From NCBI RefSeq assembly GCF_016756495.1, contig NZ_AP023243.1, positions 5,336,501 to 5,400,500 on the forward strand: a stretch of 64,000 nt of DNA. The letters run 5' to 3'. Both the position numbers and the translations under genes were made by a program. This DNA is from Mesorhizobium sp. 113-3-3 (GTDB lineage: Bacteria; Pseudomonadota; Alphaproteobacteria; Rhizobiales; Rhizobiaceae). Shown here in pieces: positions 8,572-16,943 of the stretch; the first letter of the stretch is position 1; every line of letters begins with the position of its first letter. Below the pieces are notes generated by a model that was not told the origin of the DNA, searched no databases, and worked only from the letters and a program-made list of their open reading frames with translations.

Positions 8572-9489
8572 ATGCAACGCGTAAACTTCGACCTCGATGT
8601 TCTGCGCAGTTTCGTCACCGGTATGGAGCTCGGCAGCTTTGCCAAGGCCGCCGACCGGTTGGGCCGCTCGACCTCGGCGGTCAGCGCGCAATTGAAGAAG
8701 CTGGAAGACCAGGCAGCGACGCCGATCTTCCGCAAATCGGGGCGCGGGCTGGCCTTGACGGAGGCCGGCGAGACCATGCTCGGCTATGCGCGGCGATTGC
8801 TCGAACTGAACGACGAGGCCGCGGCGGCGATCCATGATGTCGAACTGGAAGGCTGGGTGCGGCTTGGCCTGCAGGAGGATTTTGGCGAGGCGGTGCTGCC
8901 CGACGTGCTCGGCCGTTTCGCCCGCGCCCACCCCAAGGTCAAGATCGAGGCCAGGATCGCGCGCAGCCACGACCTTGCCGAAAGGGTGATGTCAGGCAGC
9001 CTCGACATCGCGCTCGCCTGGCACAGCGGCCAGACGCTGCCCTACAGCGAGCATGTCGCGGATGTTCCCATGCGCTGGATCGGCCCGGCAAAGCGGATCG
9101 AGACCAGCCTGCGCGACGGCGAACCGCTGCCGCTGGTGGCGCTCGAAGCGCCATGCCTTTTGCGGACGGTGGCGACGGAAACACTCGACCGCGCCGGCCT
9201 GTCCTGGCGCATAGCCTTCTCCAGCCCGAGCCTTGGCGGCATCTGGGCGGCCGTGGCTGCGGGACTTGGGCTGACGATCCGCACCGATATCGGTCTGCCG
9301 GCCAGCGTCAGCGCGATGACGCCGGAGATCGCCGTTTTGCCGGCGCTGCCCAAGATGGCGCTCTTTCTGCATCGCCGGGATGCCGAACCCGAGCCGGTGG
9401 CGTCTCGCCTGGGAGACATATTGCTGGAAGCGGCGCGACAGGCCTTGCCGGGCAATGCCCGGACTGCCGGCTTGCGTGCGGTCGCCTGA
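8572..9489 (+). CDS. LysR-family transcriptional regulator
   Basis: The 305-residue protein has an N-terminal winged helix-turn-helix (VLRSFVTGMELGSFAKAADR followed by STSAVSAQLKKLE, residues about 8-45). A periplasmic-binding-like effector domain follows from about residue 90. TPIFRKSGRGLALTEAGE is the standard LysR linker entry. The start ATG at 8572 has AGGA upstream; a TTG at 8539 is in frame but unsupported. It is divergently paired with the MFS gene, so it probably regulates that exporter in response to a small ligand. The ligand is unknown. Confidence 0.9.
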   Translation: MQRVNFDLDVLRSFVTGMELGSFAKAADRLGRSTSAVSAQLKKLEDQAATPIFRKSGRGLALTEAGETMLGYARRLLELNDEAAAAIHDVELEGWVRLGLQEDFGEAVLPDVLGRFARAHPKVKIEARIARSHDLAERVMSGSLDIALAWHSGQTLPYSEHVADVPMRWIGPAKRIETSLRDGEPLPLVALEAPCLLRTVATETLDRAGLSWRIAFSSPSLGGIWAAVAAGLGLTIRTDIGLPASVSAMTPEIAVLPALPKMALFLHRRDAEPEPVASRLGDILLEAARQALPGNARTAGLRAVA

Positions 9490-9507
9490 TCAGACGAGCG
9501 CTAACGC

Positions 9508-10947
9508 TTAGCCGCGCTTCTTAGACCGGCCGGCAAACGGATTGTCCGAGGTGCGTAGCGCGATGCGGATCGGCACGCCCGGCATGTCGAAGGCTTCGCG
9601 CAGGCTGTTGGAGAGATAGCGCACATAGGATTGCGGCATCGCATCCGGACGCGAGCACTGGACCACGAAACCCGGCGGTCGGGTCTTGGCCTGCGTGACG
9701 TATTTGACCTTCAGCCGGCGCCCAGCGACGGCGGGCGGCGGATGATGCGCGAGGATGGCTTCCAGCCAGCGGTTGAGCTTGCCGGTCGAGACGCGGCTGT
9801 TCCACACCTTGTGCGTCTTGAGCACCGCATCCATCAACTTGTCGAGGCCGCGCCCGGTCTCGGCCGAGACCGGCACGGCCTGGATGCCGCGCACCTGCGG
9901 CAGCAGCCGCTCGGTCTTCTCGCGCAGTTCCGCCAGAAGCTCCTGCGGATGATCGATCAGGTCCCATTTGTTGAAGGCGATCACCGGCGCCCTGCCCTCG
10001 CGGATGATCAAATCGGCGATCTGCAGGTCCTGCTTCTCGAAAGGAATGGTGGCGTCGAGCACGATAATGACGATCTCGGCGAAACGGATGGCGCGCAAGC
10101 CGTCCTGCACCGACATCACTTCGAGCTTTTCGTGAATCCTGGCCTTGCGGCGCATGCCGGCCGTGTCGAACAGTTTCAGCCGACGGCCATGCCAATCCCA
10201 GTCGACCGAGATCGAATCGCGGGTGATGCCGGCTTCCGGCCCGGTCAGCAGCCGCTCCTCGCCGATCAGCGCGTTGATCAGCGTCGACTTGCCGGCGTTC
10301 GGGCGGCCGACGACAGCGATGCGCATCGGCTTGGTGTCATCATACGAATGCACGTCCTCGGCATCAGGATCGGCAATGTCCTCGCCGATCAGCACCTCGG
10401 TGGTGGCGATCTCGTCGTCTTCGCCGTCTTCGTCCTCACCGAAGGCGCGCGCCTCGCCAAGGGCTGCGATCACCGCATCGCGCAGATCGGGCATGCCCTG
10501 GCCATGTTCGGCGGAAACCGGGATCGGCTCGCCAAGGCCCAGTTCCCAGGCTTCCAGCATGCCGCCCTGCGCGCCCTTGGCCTCGGCCTTGTTGGCGACC
10601 AGCACGACCGGCTTGCCGGACCTGCGCACGATTTCGGCGAAGGTCCTGTCGTCCGGCAGCAGACCGGACTTGGCGTCGATGGTAAAGAAGATCAGGTCGG
10701 CTTCGCGGATGGCGATCTCGGTCTGCGCCCGCATGCGGCCGGGCAAGGTCGAGGCACCCGCGTCCTCGAAACCGGCTGTGTCGATGACGTCGAAATGCAG
10801 GTCGTAAAGCTTGGCGGCATGGACGCGACGGTCGCGGGTGACGCCCGGCGTGTCGTCGACAAGCGCCAGCTTCCTTCCCACCAGCCGATTGAAAAGGGTC
10901 GATTTGCCGACGTTAGGTCTGCCGATAATGGCGACTTTGAAGGTCAT
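9508..10947 (-). CDS. der: Ribosome biogenesis GTPase Der (EngA)
   Basis: This is a 479-residue double-GTPase required for maturation of the 50S ribosomal subunit. Two G domains are visible: [14 protein letters not shown] with [10 protein letters not shown] near the N terminus, and [16 protein letters not shown] with [11 protein letters not shown] near residue 210. NKAE and NKWD are the matching G4 motifs. An acidic insert (EDEDGEDDE) separates the two domains. The C-terminal KH-like domain includes [17 protein letters not shown]. It lies directly downstream of a YfgM-like gene, the arrangement common in alphaproteobacteria, separated only by a palindromic repeat. Confidence 0.96.
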   Translation of the reverse strand: MTFKVAIIGRPNVGKSTLFNRLVGRKLALVDDTPGVTRDRRVHAAKLYDLHFDVIDTAGFEDAGASTLPGRMRAQTEIAIREADLIFFTIDAKSGLLPDDRTFAEIVRRSGKPVVLVANKAEAKGAQGGMLEAWELGLGEPIPVSAEHGQGMPDLRDAVIAALGEARAFGEDEDGEDDEIATTEVLIGEDIADPDAEDVHSYDDTKPMRIAVVGRPNAGKSTLINALIGEERLLTGPEAGITRDSISVDWDWHGRRLKLFDTAGMRRKARIHEKLEVMSVQDGLRAIRFAEIVIIVLDATIPFEKQDLQIADLIIREGRAPVIAFNKWDLIDHPQELLAELREKTERLLPQVRGIQAVPVSAETGRGLDKLMDAVLKTHKVWNSRVSTGKLNRWLEAILAHHPPPAVAGRRLKVKYVTQAKTRPPGFVVQCSRPDAMPQSYVRYLSNSLREAFDMPGVPIRIALRTSDNPFAGRSKKRG

Positions 10948-10961
10948 ACGGTCCTACAATC

Positions 10962-11010
10962 ATGCATGTCGTTGTCCCAAAACCGCTGCACACTTTTGGG
11001 CGACATGCAT
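10962..11010. repeat. Palindromic intergenic repeat
   Basis: ATGCATGTCG (10962-10971) and CGACATGCAT (11001-11010) are perfect 10-bp inverted arms; inside them, CCCAAAA and TTTTGGG add a second paired segment. The element fills the gap between the yfgM-like gene and der and ends exactly at the yfgM-like stop codon. It resembles a short palindrome scattered through rhizobial genomes, and it could stabilise or attenuate the shared mRNA. Confidence 0.6.
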
Positions 11011-11676
11011 TTACGAGGCATTGCCCGAGCCGCGGATCAGCTCGGACATCAGCGTTGCCCGCTCGCGGGTGTTGCGCGGGGCACCGTCATCGGCGGCGAT
11101 CTGGTCGAACAGCTTCAGCGCGTCCTGCGTCTTGCCTTCCTTCCAGGCGGCAAGGCCGAGCGCCTCGCGCGCCGTGTGGCGCAACGTGTTTGTGTCCGAT
11201 GTCAACGCCTCGACGCGGCTGGAGACGTCGGCGAAGGAACCGTGATCGACGAGCAGCAGGGCTGCCCTGAGCCGCGCCATGTCGCGAATGCCCTGGGGGA
11301 TGGCGGTGTCGGCGGCGACATCGTCGAAATCCTTGACGGCGGCATTGGTGTCGCCCTTGCTCGCCTTGACGGTGGCGGCGCGCATGCGGGCAAGCAGCGG
11401 GTAGGCGCCGTAGCCGTCCTTCTCGAGCTGGTCGAGCGCGGCCAGCGCTTCGTCATTCTTGCCGTCATTGGCAAGCTTCAGCGCCTGCGAGAAGGCATCG
11501 CCGGAGCGGTTGGCGCGCGTCTCGTCCCAATAGCGATAGCCGACGAAGGCAGCGGTGCCGAGCACCACGAGGATCGCGATGCCGAGCAAGGCCGGGCCGA
11601 AACGGTCCCACAGCTTCTGCGCCTGCTCGCGACGCATCTCGTCATTGACTTCACGGATAAAACTGTCGTCGGACAT
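11011..11676 (-). CDS. YfgM-like TPR membrane protein
   Basis: This is a 221-residue protein with one membrane helix (FGPALLGIAILVVLGTAAFVG, about 26-46) after a charged N terminus. The periplasmic part is made of TPR-like helix pairs such as AFSQALKLANDGKNDEALAAL and REALGLAAWKEGKTQDALKLF. This architecture matches the YfgM/ancillary SecYEG subunit family, which links the translocon with periplasmic chaperones. The usual genomic neighbour, der, follows directly. The start is the ATG at 11676; an adjacent TTG gives one extra residue. The exact partner is inferred from the family. Confidence 0.82.
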   Translation of the reverse strand: MSDDSFIREVNDEMRREQAQKLWDRFGPALLGIAILVVLGTAAFVGYRYWDETRANRSGDAFSQALKLANDGKNDEALAALDQLEKDGYGAYPLLARMRAATVKASKGDTNAAVKDFDDVAADTAIPQGIRDMARLRAALLLVDHGSFADVSSRVEALTSDTNTLRHTAREALGLAAWKEGKTQDALKLFDQIAADDGAPRNTRERATLMSELIRGSGNAS

Positions 11677-11781
11677 CAATCAAAACCACTTTTGCCCCGG
11701 GCCGGGGCGGTTCATGAGCCCGCGTTTTAGCGAAATTTTGTCGGCATGGAAGGGGTTCGGCCGGAAAATCGCCCATTCCCC

Positions 11782-11856
11782 CCGGGTCAAACAGATGTTT
11801 GTCCGGGGCAAGCCGATGTTTGCCCCCGGGGCAAGCCGATGTTTGCCTCCGGGGCA
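11782..11856. repeat. 23-bp tandem repeat, about three units
   Basis: Two near-identical 23-bp units (CCGGGGCAAGCCGATGTTTG plus three bases, 11803-11825 and 11826-11848) follow one degenerate 21-bp unit (11782-11802) and precede a partial fourth. The array sits between the divergent yfgM-like and deacetylase genes, in the leader region of the deacetylase. Confidence 0.75.
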
Positions 11857-11939
11857 GACCGGCAAAAAACCCAATCGCACCCACGCCACATTTCGGGAAT
11901 AGCCGGCTTTGTGACCGCCCGGAGCCTGTAAGTTTGCCG

Positions 11940-12941
11940 ATGCCTAGTTTGTCCCGCGTTGCCGCGTTCGCGCTTGCCTCCCTCGCCTCTGCCGGCGCGG
12001 CCGTGGCCGATCCGCCCGCGCCGCCAATCCAGGCAAAGCCGAAGCAGGTGGTGATCATCTCGTTCGACAGCGCCCGCGACATTTCGCAGTGGAAGCGCAG
12101 CCGGGCGCTGGCGCAGCGCACCGGCGCGCATTTCACCTATTTTCTCTCCTGCGTCTTCCTGCTGTCGCCGGAGACGCGCAAGGAATACACCGCGCCCGGC
12201 AAAACGGCGGGCAAATCCAACATCGGCTTTGCCGCTTCCAAGCAGGAAGTGGCCGAACGGCTAGAGCAGATCGGCCTTGCCGCGCATGAAGGCCACGACA
12301 TCGCCAGCCACGCCTGCGGCCATTTCGACGGCAAGGACTGGAGCAAGGCCGACTGGCTGACCGAATTCGCCTCGTTCGAGCACATTCTCGAGAATGCCTA
12401 TGCGATCAACGGCATTGCGCCCGAACCCGATGGCTGGCGCGATTTCACCCGGCATGCCGTGATCGGTTTTCGCGCGCCCTATCTGTCGGCAAGCAAGTCG
12501 CTCTATGAAGCGCTGCCGGCCGCCGGCTACCAGTTCGACGCCAGCAGCGTCTCGCAAGGCCCCGCCCAGCCGCCGACCGCCGGCGGCATCACCCGCTTTT
12601 CACTGCCGCAGATCCCGGAAGGGCCGAAATCGCGGCCGGTGATCGCCATGGACTACAATCTCTATGTCAGGCATTCCGGCGGCTTCGAGCGGCCGAGCAA
12701 GGCCGGCGAATTCGCCGACCGGGCCTATCAGGCTTTCCGCGCCGCCTTCGACGCGCAGTATCAGGGCAAGCGCATCCCGCTGGAACTCGGCTTCCACTTC
12801 ACGCTGATGAATGAAGGCGCCTATTGGAACGCGCTGGAGCGCTTCGCCGGCGAGGTCTGCGTCAAATCCGATGTCGAATGCATCAGTTTTCGCGATTATG
12901 TTTCGCGACAGGCTCAGAAACAGGCCTCGGTTGGCGGCTGA
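11940..12941 (+). CDS. Secreted polysaccharide deacetylase family protein
   Basis: This is a 333-residue protein with a Sec signal peptide (SRVAAFALASLASAGAAVA, about 5-23). It has a NodB-like fold: VVIISFD supplies the first Asp, SHACGHFDG the metal-binding His-x(3)-His type motif, and GFRAPYLSAS the conserved Arg-Ala-Pro block. Such enzymes remove acetyl groups from carbohydrate polymers. The acceptor is unknown here, and it could be wall or exopolysaccharide. The frame stays open well upstream through the tandem repeat, but the ATG at 11940 gives the signal peptide at the N terminus. It converges with bacA. Confidence 0.8.
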   Translation: MPSLSRVAAFALASLASAGAAVADPPAPPIQAKPKQVVIISFDSARDISQWKRSRALAQRTGAHFTYFLSCVFLLSPETRKEYTAPGKTAGKSNIGFAASKQEVAERLEQIGLAAHEGHDIASHACGHFDGKDWSKADWLTEFASFEHILENAYAINGIAPEPDGWRDFTRHAVIGFRAPYLSASKSLYEALPAAGYQFDASSVSQGPAQPPTAGGITRFSLPQIPEGPKSRPVIAMDYNLYVRHSGGFERPSKAGEFADRAYQAFRAAFDAQYQGKRIPLELGFHFTLMNEGAYWNALERFAGEVCVKSDVECISFRDYVSRQAQKQASVGG

Positions 12942-12971
12942 GCCGCCAACGCGCTTCGCATCAAACCCTTA

Positions 12972-14231
12972 CTATGCCGGATCTTCGGCGCCCTGCCTTG
13001 CCAGATAGCGCTGGTCGATATCGGGCAGCGGCTCGCCCAGCAGCGTCGCCTCGAAGGCGCGCAGGCGCTTGTGGACCGATTGCAGTTCGACAATGGTCGA
13101 CCACGAGGTCAGCAGGAACTGCAGCGAACCCGTCACCTTGCCGAAGGCATTCGAGATCTGGTTCAGCGCGCCGAACGTTATCTTGTGCGCGACCAGCGAC
13201 GGACCCAGGATCAGCAGCGAGAAGATGTTGTCGGCTTGCAGGTAGGTGTACCGGACGACGTTGAAATAGATGTAGTGGAAATAGAGCCTGAAATAATTGT
13301 GGCGGACATTGGCGAACAACTCGGCGGTGGTGGCGGGCTGTGCACGGTCCGCATGATCCTCACCGTAAACCAGCTCCTTGCGGTAGGCGGCTTCGACGCG
13401 CTGGTTGCGGAACTGCAACCCCGGAAGTTTCAGGCCGGCAATCATCACCGAGATCGTTCCGAACAGACACCAGGCAAGTGCCGCGACCACCAAAGGCTGC
13501 GGGATCGCGCCGATGATCGGCAACTCGCTGATATGAGCCTGCAGTTGGATCATCACCGGCAGGAAGGCGATCAGGGTCATGATCGACTGGACGAAGCTGG
13601 AGCCGAGATCTTCCATGATCTGCGAGAACCGCATCGTGTCTTCCTGGATACGCTGCGAGGCGCCCTCGATATGGCGCAGCCTGGACCAGTTTTCGATGAA
13701 GTAGTTGTTCATCGCCGTGCGCCAGCGGAATATCCAGTGGCTGACGATGAAGGCATTGACCACCTGCACATTCATGCCGACCAGCGCCAGCCAGGAAAAG
13801 TCGGCCAGCCCGGTATAAAATTCGCCGTTGGTCGATTTTCCGGTGCCTGACATCAGGCCTTGCACGTAGTCGAAGAAAGGCCCGTACCAGGCGTTTACGG
13901 CGACGCTGACCTGCACATTGAAATAGATGAAGAACAGGATCACCGCCGTCATCAGGATCGACCAGCGCTGCCACGGGTGCGGCGAATACCAACTCCAGAA
14001 TGCGTAGAAGATGGCCACGCAGGCCACGAAGTAGATGTAGAACCAGAGAAACGGCTTCGACACCAGCACGGCGATGCCGATGATCGGCGGCGCGTCGGCG
14101 GCGGCGGCCGGCAGGCCGAAAAAGGCGCCCAGTTGCTCGCCACCGAAAAACCAGAACAGGATTGCCGCAAGGCTCCAGATGGCGGCCGAAGAGAAAAAGA
14201 GCTTCGGCTGCGGAAAGAAGGATACGAACAC
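12972..14231 (-). CDS. bacA: SbmA/BacA-family peptide transporter
   Basis: This is a 419-residue inner membrane protein of the SbmA/BacA family, which imports antimicrobial and NCR-type peptides. It starts MFVSFFPQPKLFFSSAAIWS and has about seven or eight hydrophobic segments. The cytoplasmic blocks FRWRTAMNNYFIENWSRLRH and EGASQRIQEDTMRF are family hallmarks, and the end includes SLQFLLTSWSTIVELQSVHK. The start is GTG, with AAGGAA upstream. In rhizobia, BacA lets bacteroids survive host peptides, and in brucellae it supports chronic infection. Whether this copy is the symbiotic one is not shown, because SbmA/BacA paralogues exist. Confidence 0.88.
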   Translation of the reverse strand: MFVSFFPQPKLFFSSAAIWSLAAILFWFFGGEQLGAFFGLPAAAADAPPIIGIAVLVSKPFLWFYIYFVACVAIFYAFWSWYSPHPWQRWSILMTAVILFFIYFNVQVSVAVNAWYGPFFDYVQGLMSGTGKSTNGEFYTGLADFSWLALVGMNVQVVNAFIVSHWIFRWRTAMNNYFIENWSRLRHIEGASQRIQEDTMRFSQIMEDLGSSFVQSIMTLIAFLPVMIQLQAHISELPIIGAIPQPLVVAALAWCLFGTISVMIAGLKLPGLQFRNQRVEAAYRKELVYGEDHADRAQPATTAELFANVRHNYFRLYFHYIYFNVVRYTYLQADNIFSLLILGPSLVAHKITFGALNQISNAFGKVTGSLQFLLTSWSTIVELQSVHKRLRAFEATLLGEPLPDIDQRYLARQGAEDPA

Positions 14232-14345
14232 TGTGGCGAATTCCTTGCTCGATGGGCAAATCAGCTGACTTCGGCGGGCATAAAGTCACACATTAGGGGG
14301 AAAGAAAATGCCTGCCCGACACCCGGCGCAGAGCAAGACCACAAA

Positions 14346-15506
14346 TCATGGCGATTTTGGCGCGGCCGACCATGTGATGACGCCGGAGACCACCAGCATG
14401 GCCGCGGCGACGATCGAAGCGAGGAAGAAATCGCCCGACATCTGCGCCAGAAGGCCGGCGGCGATCGGGCCGATGATCTGGCCAAGGCCGAACGACGCCG
14501 TCATCGAGGCAAAGATGCGCCGGGGCGCCTGTGGCGCCTGCTGGCGGGCGGCCTGCAGGCCAAGCGCGGTGATGGCGATGAAGGTGCCGCCAAGCAGCAG
14601 ACCGCCAAGCAGTGGTCCCGGATATCCGCCAAGGGCCACGCTGGCGGTGACGCCGATCACCTCTATGAAACATGCCAGCGCATAGGCGGCATGGAGCCCG
14701 ATCCGCCCAGCGATCTTCTGCCAGAGCCAGGTCGAGGGAAAACCGGCAAGACCAGCGACCAACCAGACCATGGCCTCGAAAACGCGGCTGCCGCCGCCCT
14801 GGCGAACGATGGCGACCAGGAACGTCGCCGTCACCACATAGCCAAAGCCGAACAGGCCGTAGGCGATGATGATCTTCATCAGCGACCGGTCTTTCGGCAG
14901 GGCCGGCTCACGGACGGCTTGACCATTGGCGAGCGGGCCTTCGTTCGCCAGAAGCGCCACAGCCGCGAAACCACAAGCCGAAATCGCCGCCGACCACAAC
15001 CAGCCCGCGGCCCAGCCGGCGTGCTCGGTCACCAGCACCGCCATCATCGCCGCGGAGATCGCGATACCGAGACCAACACCGCCGAAATGCCATGCCTGCA
15101 GGTCGCCACGACCAGCGGCATTGATATGGCTGAAAACGATGCTGGCCATGAACACCATGACGAAAGCGCTGGCCAGGCCGGCCAGAAAGCGGATGACGAG
15201 AAAGGCGACCATGGCGTCGGTCAACCCCATCAACGCCGCAAGGATGGTGCTGGCGCCAAGTCCAGTGAGCATCAGCAGACGCTCGCGGCCCTGCGCCCAG
15301 CCGCCCGCCGCCGCAAACGCGCCGACGAGGTAGCCGAGATAATTGGCCGACGCGATCCATCCGGCATTGGCCGGCGACAGATGCAGTTCTTCCATCATGC
15401 CGGGCAGGATCGGCGTGTAGACGAAGCGGCCGATGCCCATGGCCACCGCCATCGCAATCATGCCGGCGACGGTGAAGCGCAGCGCTGTTGAGGTGGCGGA
15501 TCTCAT
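14346..15506 (-). CDS. YbfB/YjiJ-family MFS transporter
   Basis: This is a 386-residue membrane protein with about 12 spans. The N-terminal FTVAGMIAMAVAMGIGRFVY followed by TPILPGMMEE, and the block AGWIASANYLGYLVGAF, are characteristic of the YbfB/YjiJ branch of the major facilitator superfamily. Members are poorly characterised and are suspected exporters. The ATG at 15506 was chosen over an upstream frame extension to 15542 because the protein then begins with the family's short N terminus. It is separated by about 116 bp of featureless DNA from the small gene at 15623. Confidence 0.82.
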   Translation of the reverse strand: MRSATSTALRFTVAGMIAMAVAMGIGRFVYTPILPGMMEELHLSPANAGWIASANYLGYLVGAFAAAGGWAQGRERLLMLTGLGASTILAALMGLTDAMVAFLVIRFLAGLASAFVMVFMASIVFSHINAAGRGDLQAWHFGGVGLGIAISAAMMAVLVTEHAGWAAGWLWSAAISACGFAAVALLANEGPLANGQAVREPALPKDRSLMKIIIAYGLFGFGYVVTATFLVAIVRQGGGSRVFEAMVWLVAGLAGFPSTWLWQKIAGRIGLHAAYALACFIEVIGVTASVALGGYPGPLLGGLLLGGTFIAITALGLQAARQQAPQAPRRIFASMTASFGLGQIIGPIAAGLLAQMSGDFFLASIVAAAMLVVSGVITWSAAPKSP

Positions 15507-15622
15507 TGCAGCGCACAATAAATGCGGGGGTCGCTGAAACAATCCGCTATCTGTTGGGCCAGCGGAGCGCAGAGACCCGCGACAGGTTCGACTTATACTG
15601 GAACCGAAGGCGCCTGCTCGGC

Positions 15623-15847
15623 TCAGCAGCGCCCGCCGAAACCGGCATGCAATGAAGCCGTCTCGTACACCGTTCGCCGCGCCGTCAGCCTGAACGGCAC
15701 GTCGCCAAGCTCACGTTCCGACATGGTGTTCAGCACGGGATGCGACAGCGGATCGGTCAGCCATGTCTGCGTATCGCCCTGCGCGCGCGGCCCGAACGGC
15801 GCGTCGATGGCAAACAGAACCTTCAGCGATGACAACAGCCTTAACAT
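15623..15847 (-). CDS. Small protein, DUF1127-like C-terminal motif
   Basis: This is a 74-residue basic protein preceded by a strong AAGGAG ribosome binding site 8 bp from its ATG. Its middle contains DPLSHPVLNTMSERELGDVPF, which resembles the short helical 'LS-x-REL-x-DI-G' pattern of DUF1127 small proteins. It ends with a Cys. DUF1127 proteins are short, Arg-rich and often linked to stress or RNA metabolism in alphaproteobacteria. It is divergent from a LysR gene. The coding call rests on the ribosome binding site and the motif; the function is unknown. Confidence 0.6.
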   Translation of the reverse strand: MLRLLSSLKVLFAIDAPFGPRAQGDTQTWLTDPLSHPVLNTMSERELGDVPFRLTARRTVYETASLHAGFGGRC

Positions 15848-15907
15848 TTACGGCTCCTTGAGCTTGGCTCACGTCGATAAAGTCTGCCGTTCCCTTGCGT
15901 CTTTCAA

Positions 15908-15943
15908 TTGAGATTTCAGCCGGATCGGTTTAGAAAATCTCAA
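15908..15943. promoter_or_regulatory. Inverted repeat operator candidate upstream of LysR gene
   Basis: TTGAGATTT (15908-15916) and AAATCTCAA (15935-15943) are perfect 9-bp inverted arms around an 18-bp spacer. The second arm ends directly at the start codon of the LysR gene, so binding could autorepress translation or transcription and also control the small divergent gene. Confidence 0.55.
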
Positions 15944-16858
15944 ATGGCCATGCTCAACCGCGTCCATCTCAACGGCCTTCGCGCCGTCGAAACCGTTGCC
16001 CGTCTCGGCTCGCTTGCGGCGGCGGCGGCCGAGCTCGACGTTTCCGTCAGTGCCGTCAGCCAGCAGATAAGCCGCACTGAAAAGCAGCTCGGCCAGGCAC
16101 TGTTCGAGCGCACGGCGAGCGGTCTGGTGCTGACCGAATTCGGCTCTGTCTTCGCGACCCGTCTTGGGGCCGGATTTCGCGAGCTTGCCCAGGCCGTGGC
16201 GCTGGCCGACGAAGCGACCCAATGCACATTGGTTGTCTCGGCGGCACCGGCCTTCGCTTCGAAATGGCTGTTGCCCAGGCTATCGCGTCACTTCGACCGG
16301 CACCCCAATGTGCTGCTGCGCATCGACGCGTCGGTGCGGCTGGCCAATCTCGATCGTTCCGACATCGATATCGCCATCCGCCTTGGCGACGGCAAATGGC
16401 CAGGCGGGCAAGCGGAACTGCTCCTGGCACAGGAAATCTTCCCGGTCTGCGCGCCTGACATCGCCGGAAAACTGAAAACGGTCGAGGACCTTGCCCAGAC
16501 CTGCGCCATCACCGACGAGCGGGCGATGATCAACTGGGAGAGCTGGTTCGCGGCCGCCGGTATTGCGCCCGTCACCTTCCAGAAAGGCGCGCGCTTCACC
16601 GATCCGATGCTGTGCCTGGAGTCGGCGATTGCCGGCCATGGCGTGATGCTGGGCTGGCAATTGCTGACAGCAGATGCGCTGGCCGACGGGCGGCTGGTGG
16701 CACCGTTCGGCATCCGCGCGCAAAGCGGGCTCGGCTACTGGCTGGTGACCGCGTCTACCAAGGCCGAAAGTCGCAAGGTCCGGGACTTCAAGGCCTGGAT
16801 CAAGGAAGAGATCGCGGCGACGATGGCGCAGTTCGGATCGCTCGAAAGCGCGGCCTAG
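15944..16858 (+). CDS. LysR-family regulator, GcvA-like
   Basis: The 304-residue protein starts MAMLNRVHLNGLRAVETVAR and has the GcvA-type helix-turn-helix LGSLAAAAAELDVSVSAVSQ followed by QISRTEKQLGQALFERTASG. The effector domain includes GHGVMLGWQLLTADALADGR, typical of the GcvA subgroup. An ATG at 15950 is an alternative start. Its neighbour in the divergent direction is the 74-residue DUF1127-like gene. LysR regulators of DUF1127 genes (VtlR type) are known in Brucella and Agrobacterium, and this pair may be a similar module; that link is inference. Confidence 0.87.
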   Translation: MAMLNRVHLNGLRAVETVARLGSLAAAAAELDVSVSAVSQQISRTEKQLGQALFERTASGLVLTEFGSVFATRLGAGFRELAQAVALADEATQCTLVVSAAPAFASKWLLPRLSRHFDRHPNVLLRIDASVRLANLDRSDIDIAIRLGDGKWPGGQAELLLAQEIFPVCAPDIAGKLKTVEDLAQTCAITDERAMINWESWFAAAGIAPVTFQKGARFTDPMLCLESAIAGHGVMLGWQLLTADALADGRLVAPFGIRAQSGLGYWLVTASTKAESRKVRDFKAWIKEEIAATMAQFGSLESAA

Positions 16859-16943
16859 GCCTGGCCCACCGCAAAGCTGGTGGAAAGGATCGCGGCAGCG
16901 GTCTATGTATGGGTCAGACCCCCACATCATGGCAGGCAGGATC

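Noticed and set aside
9631..11730. Plus-strand open frame of 699 codons opposite der and the YfgM-like gene
   Set aside because: Both minus-strand proteins have strong family motifs, and the antisense translation has none.
15944..16858. LysR gene considered as nodD
   Set aside because: No nod box or nod genes are nearby, and the sequence has GcvA-type signatures.
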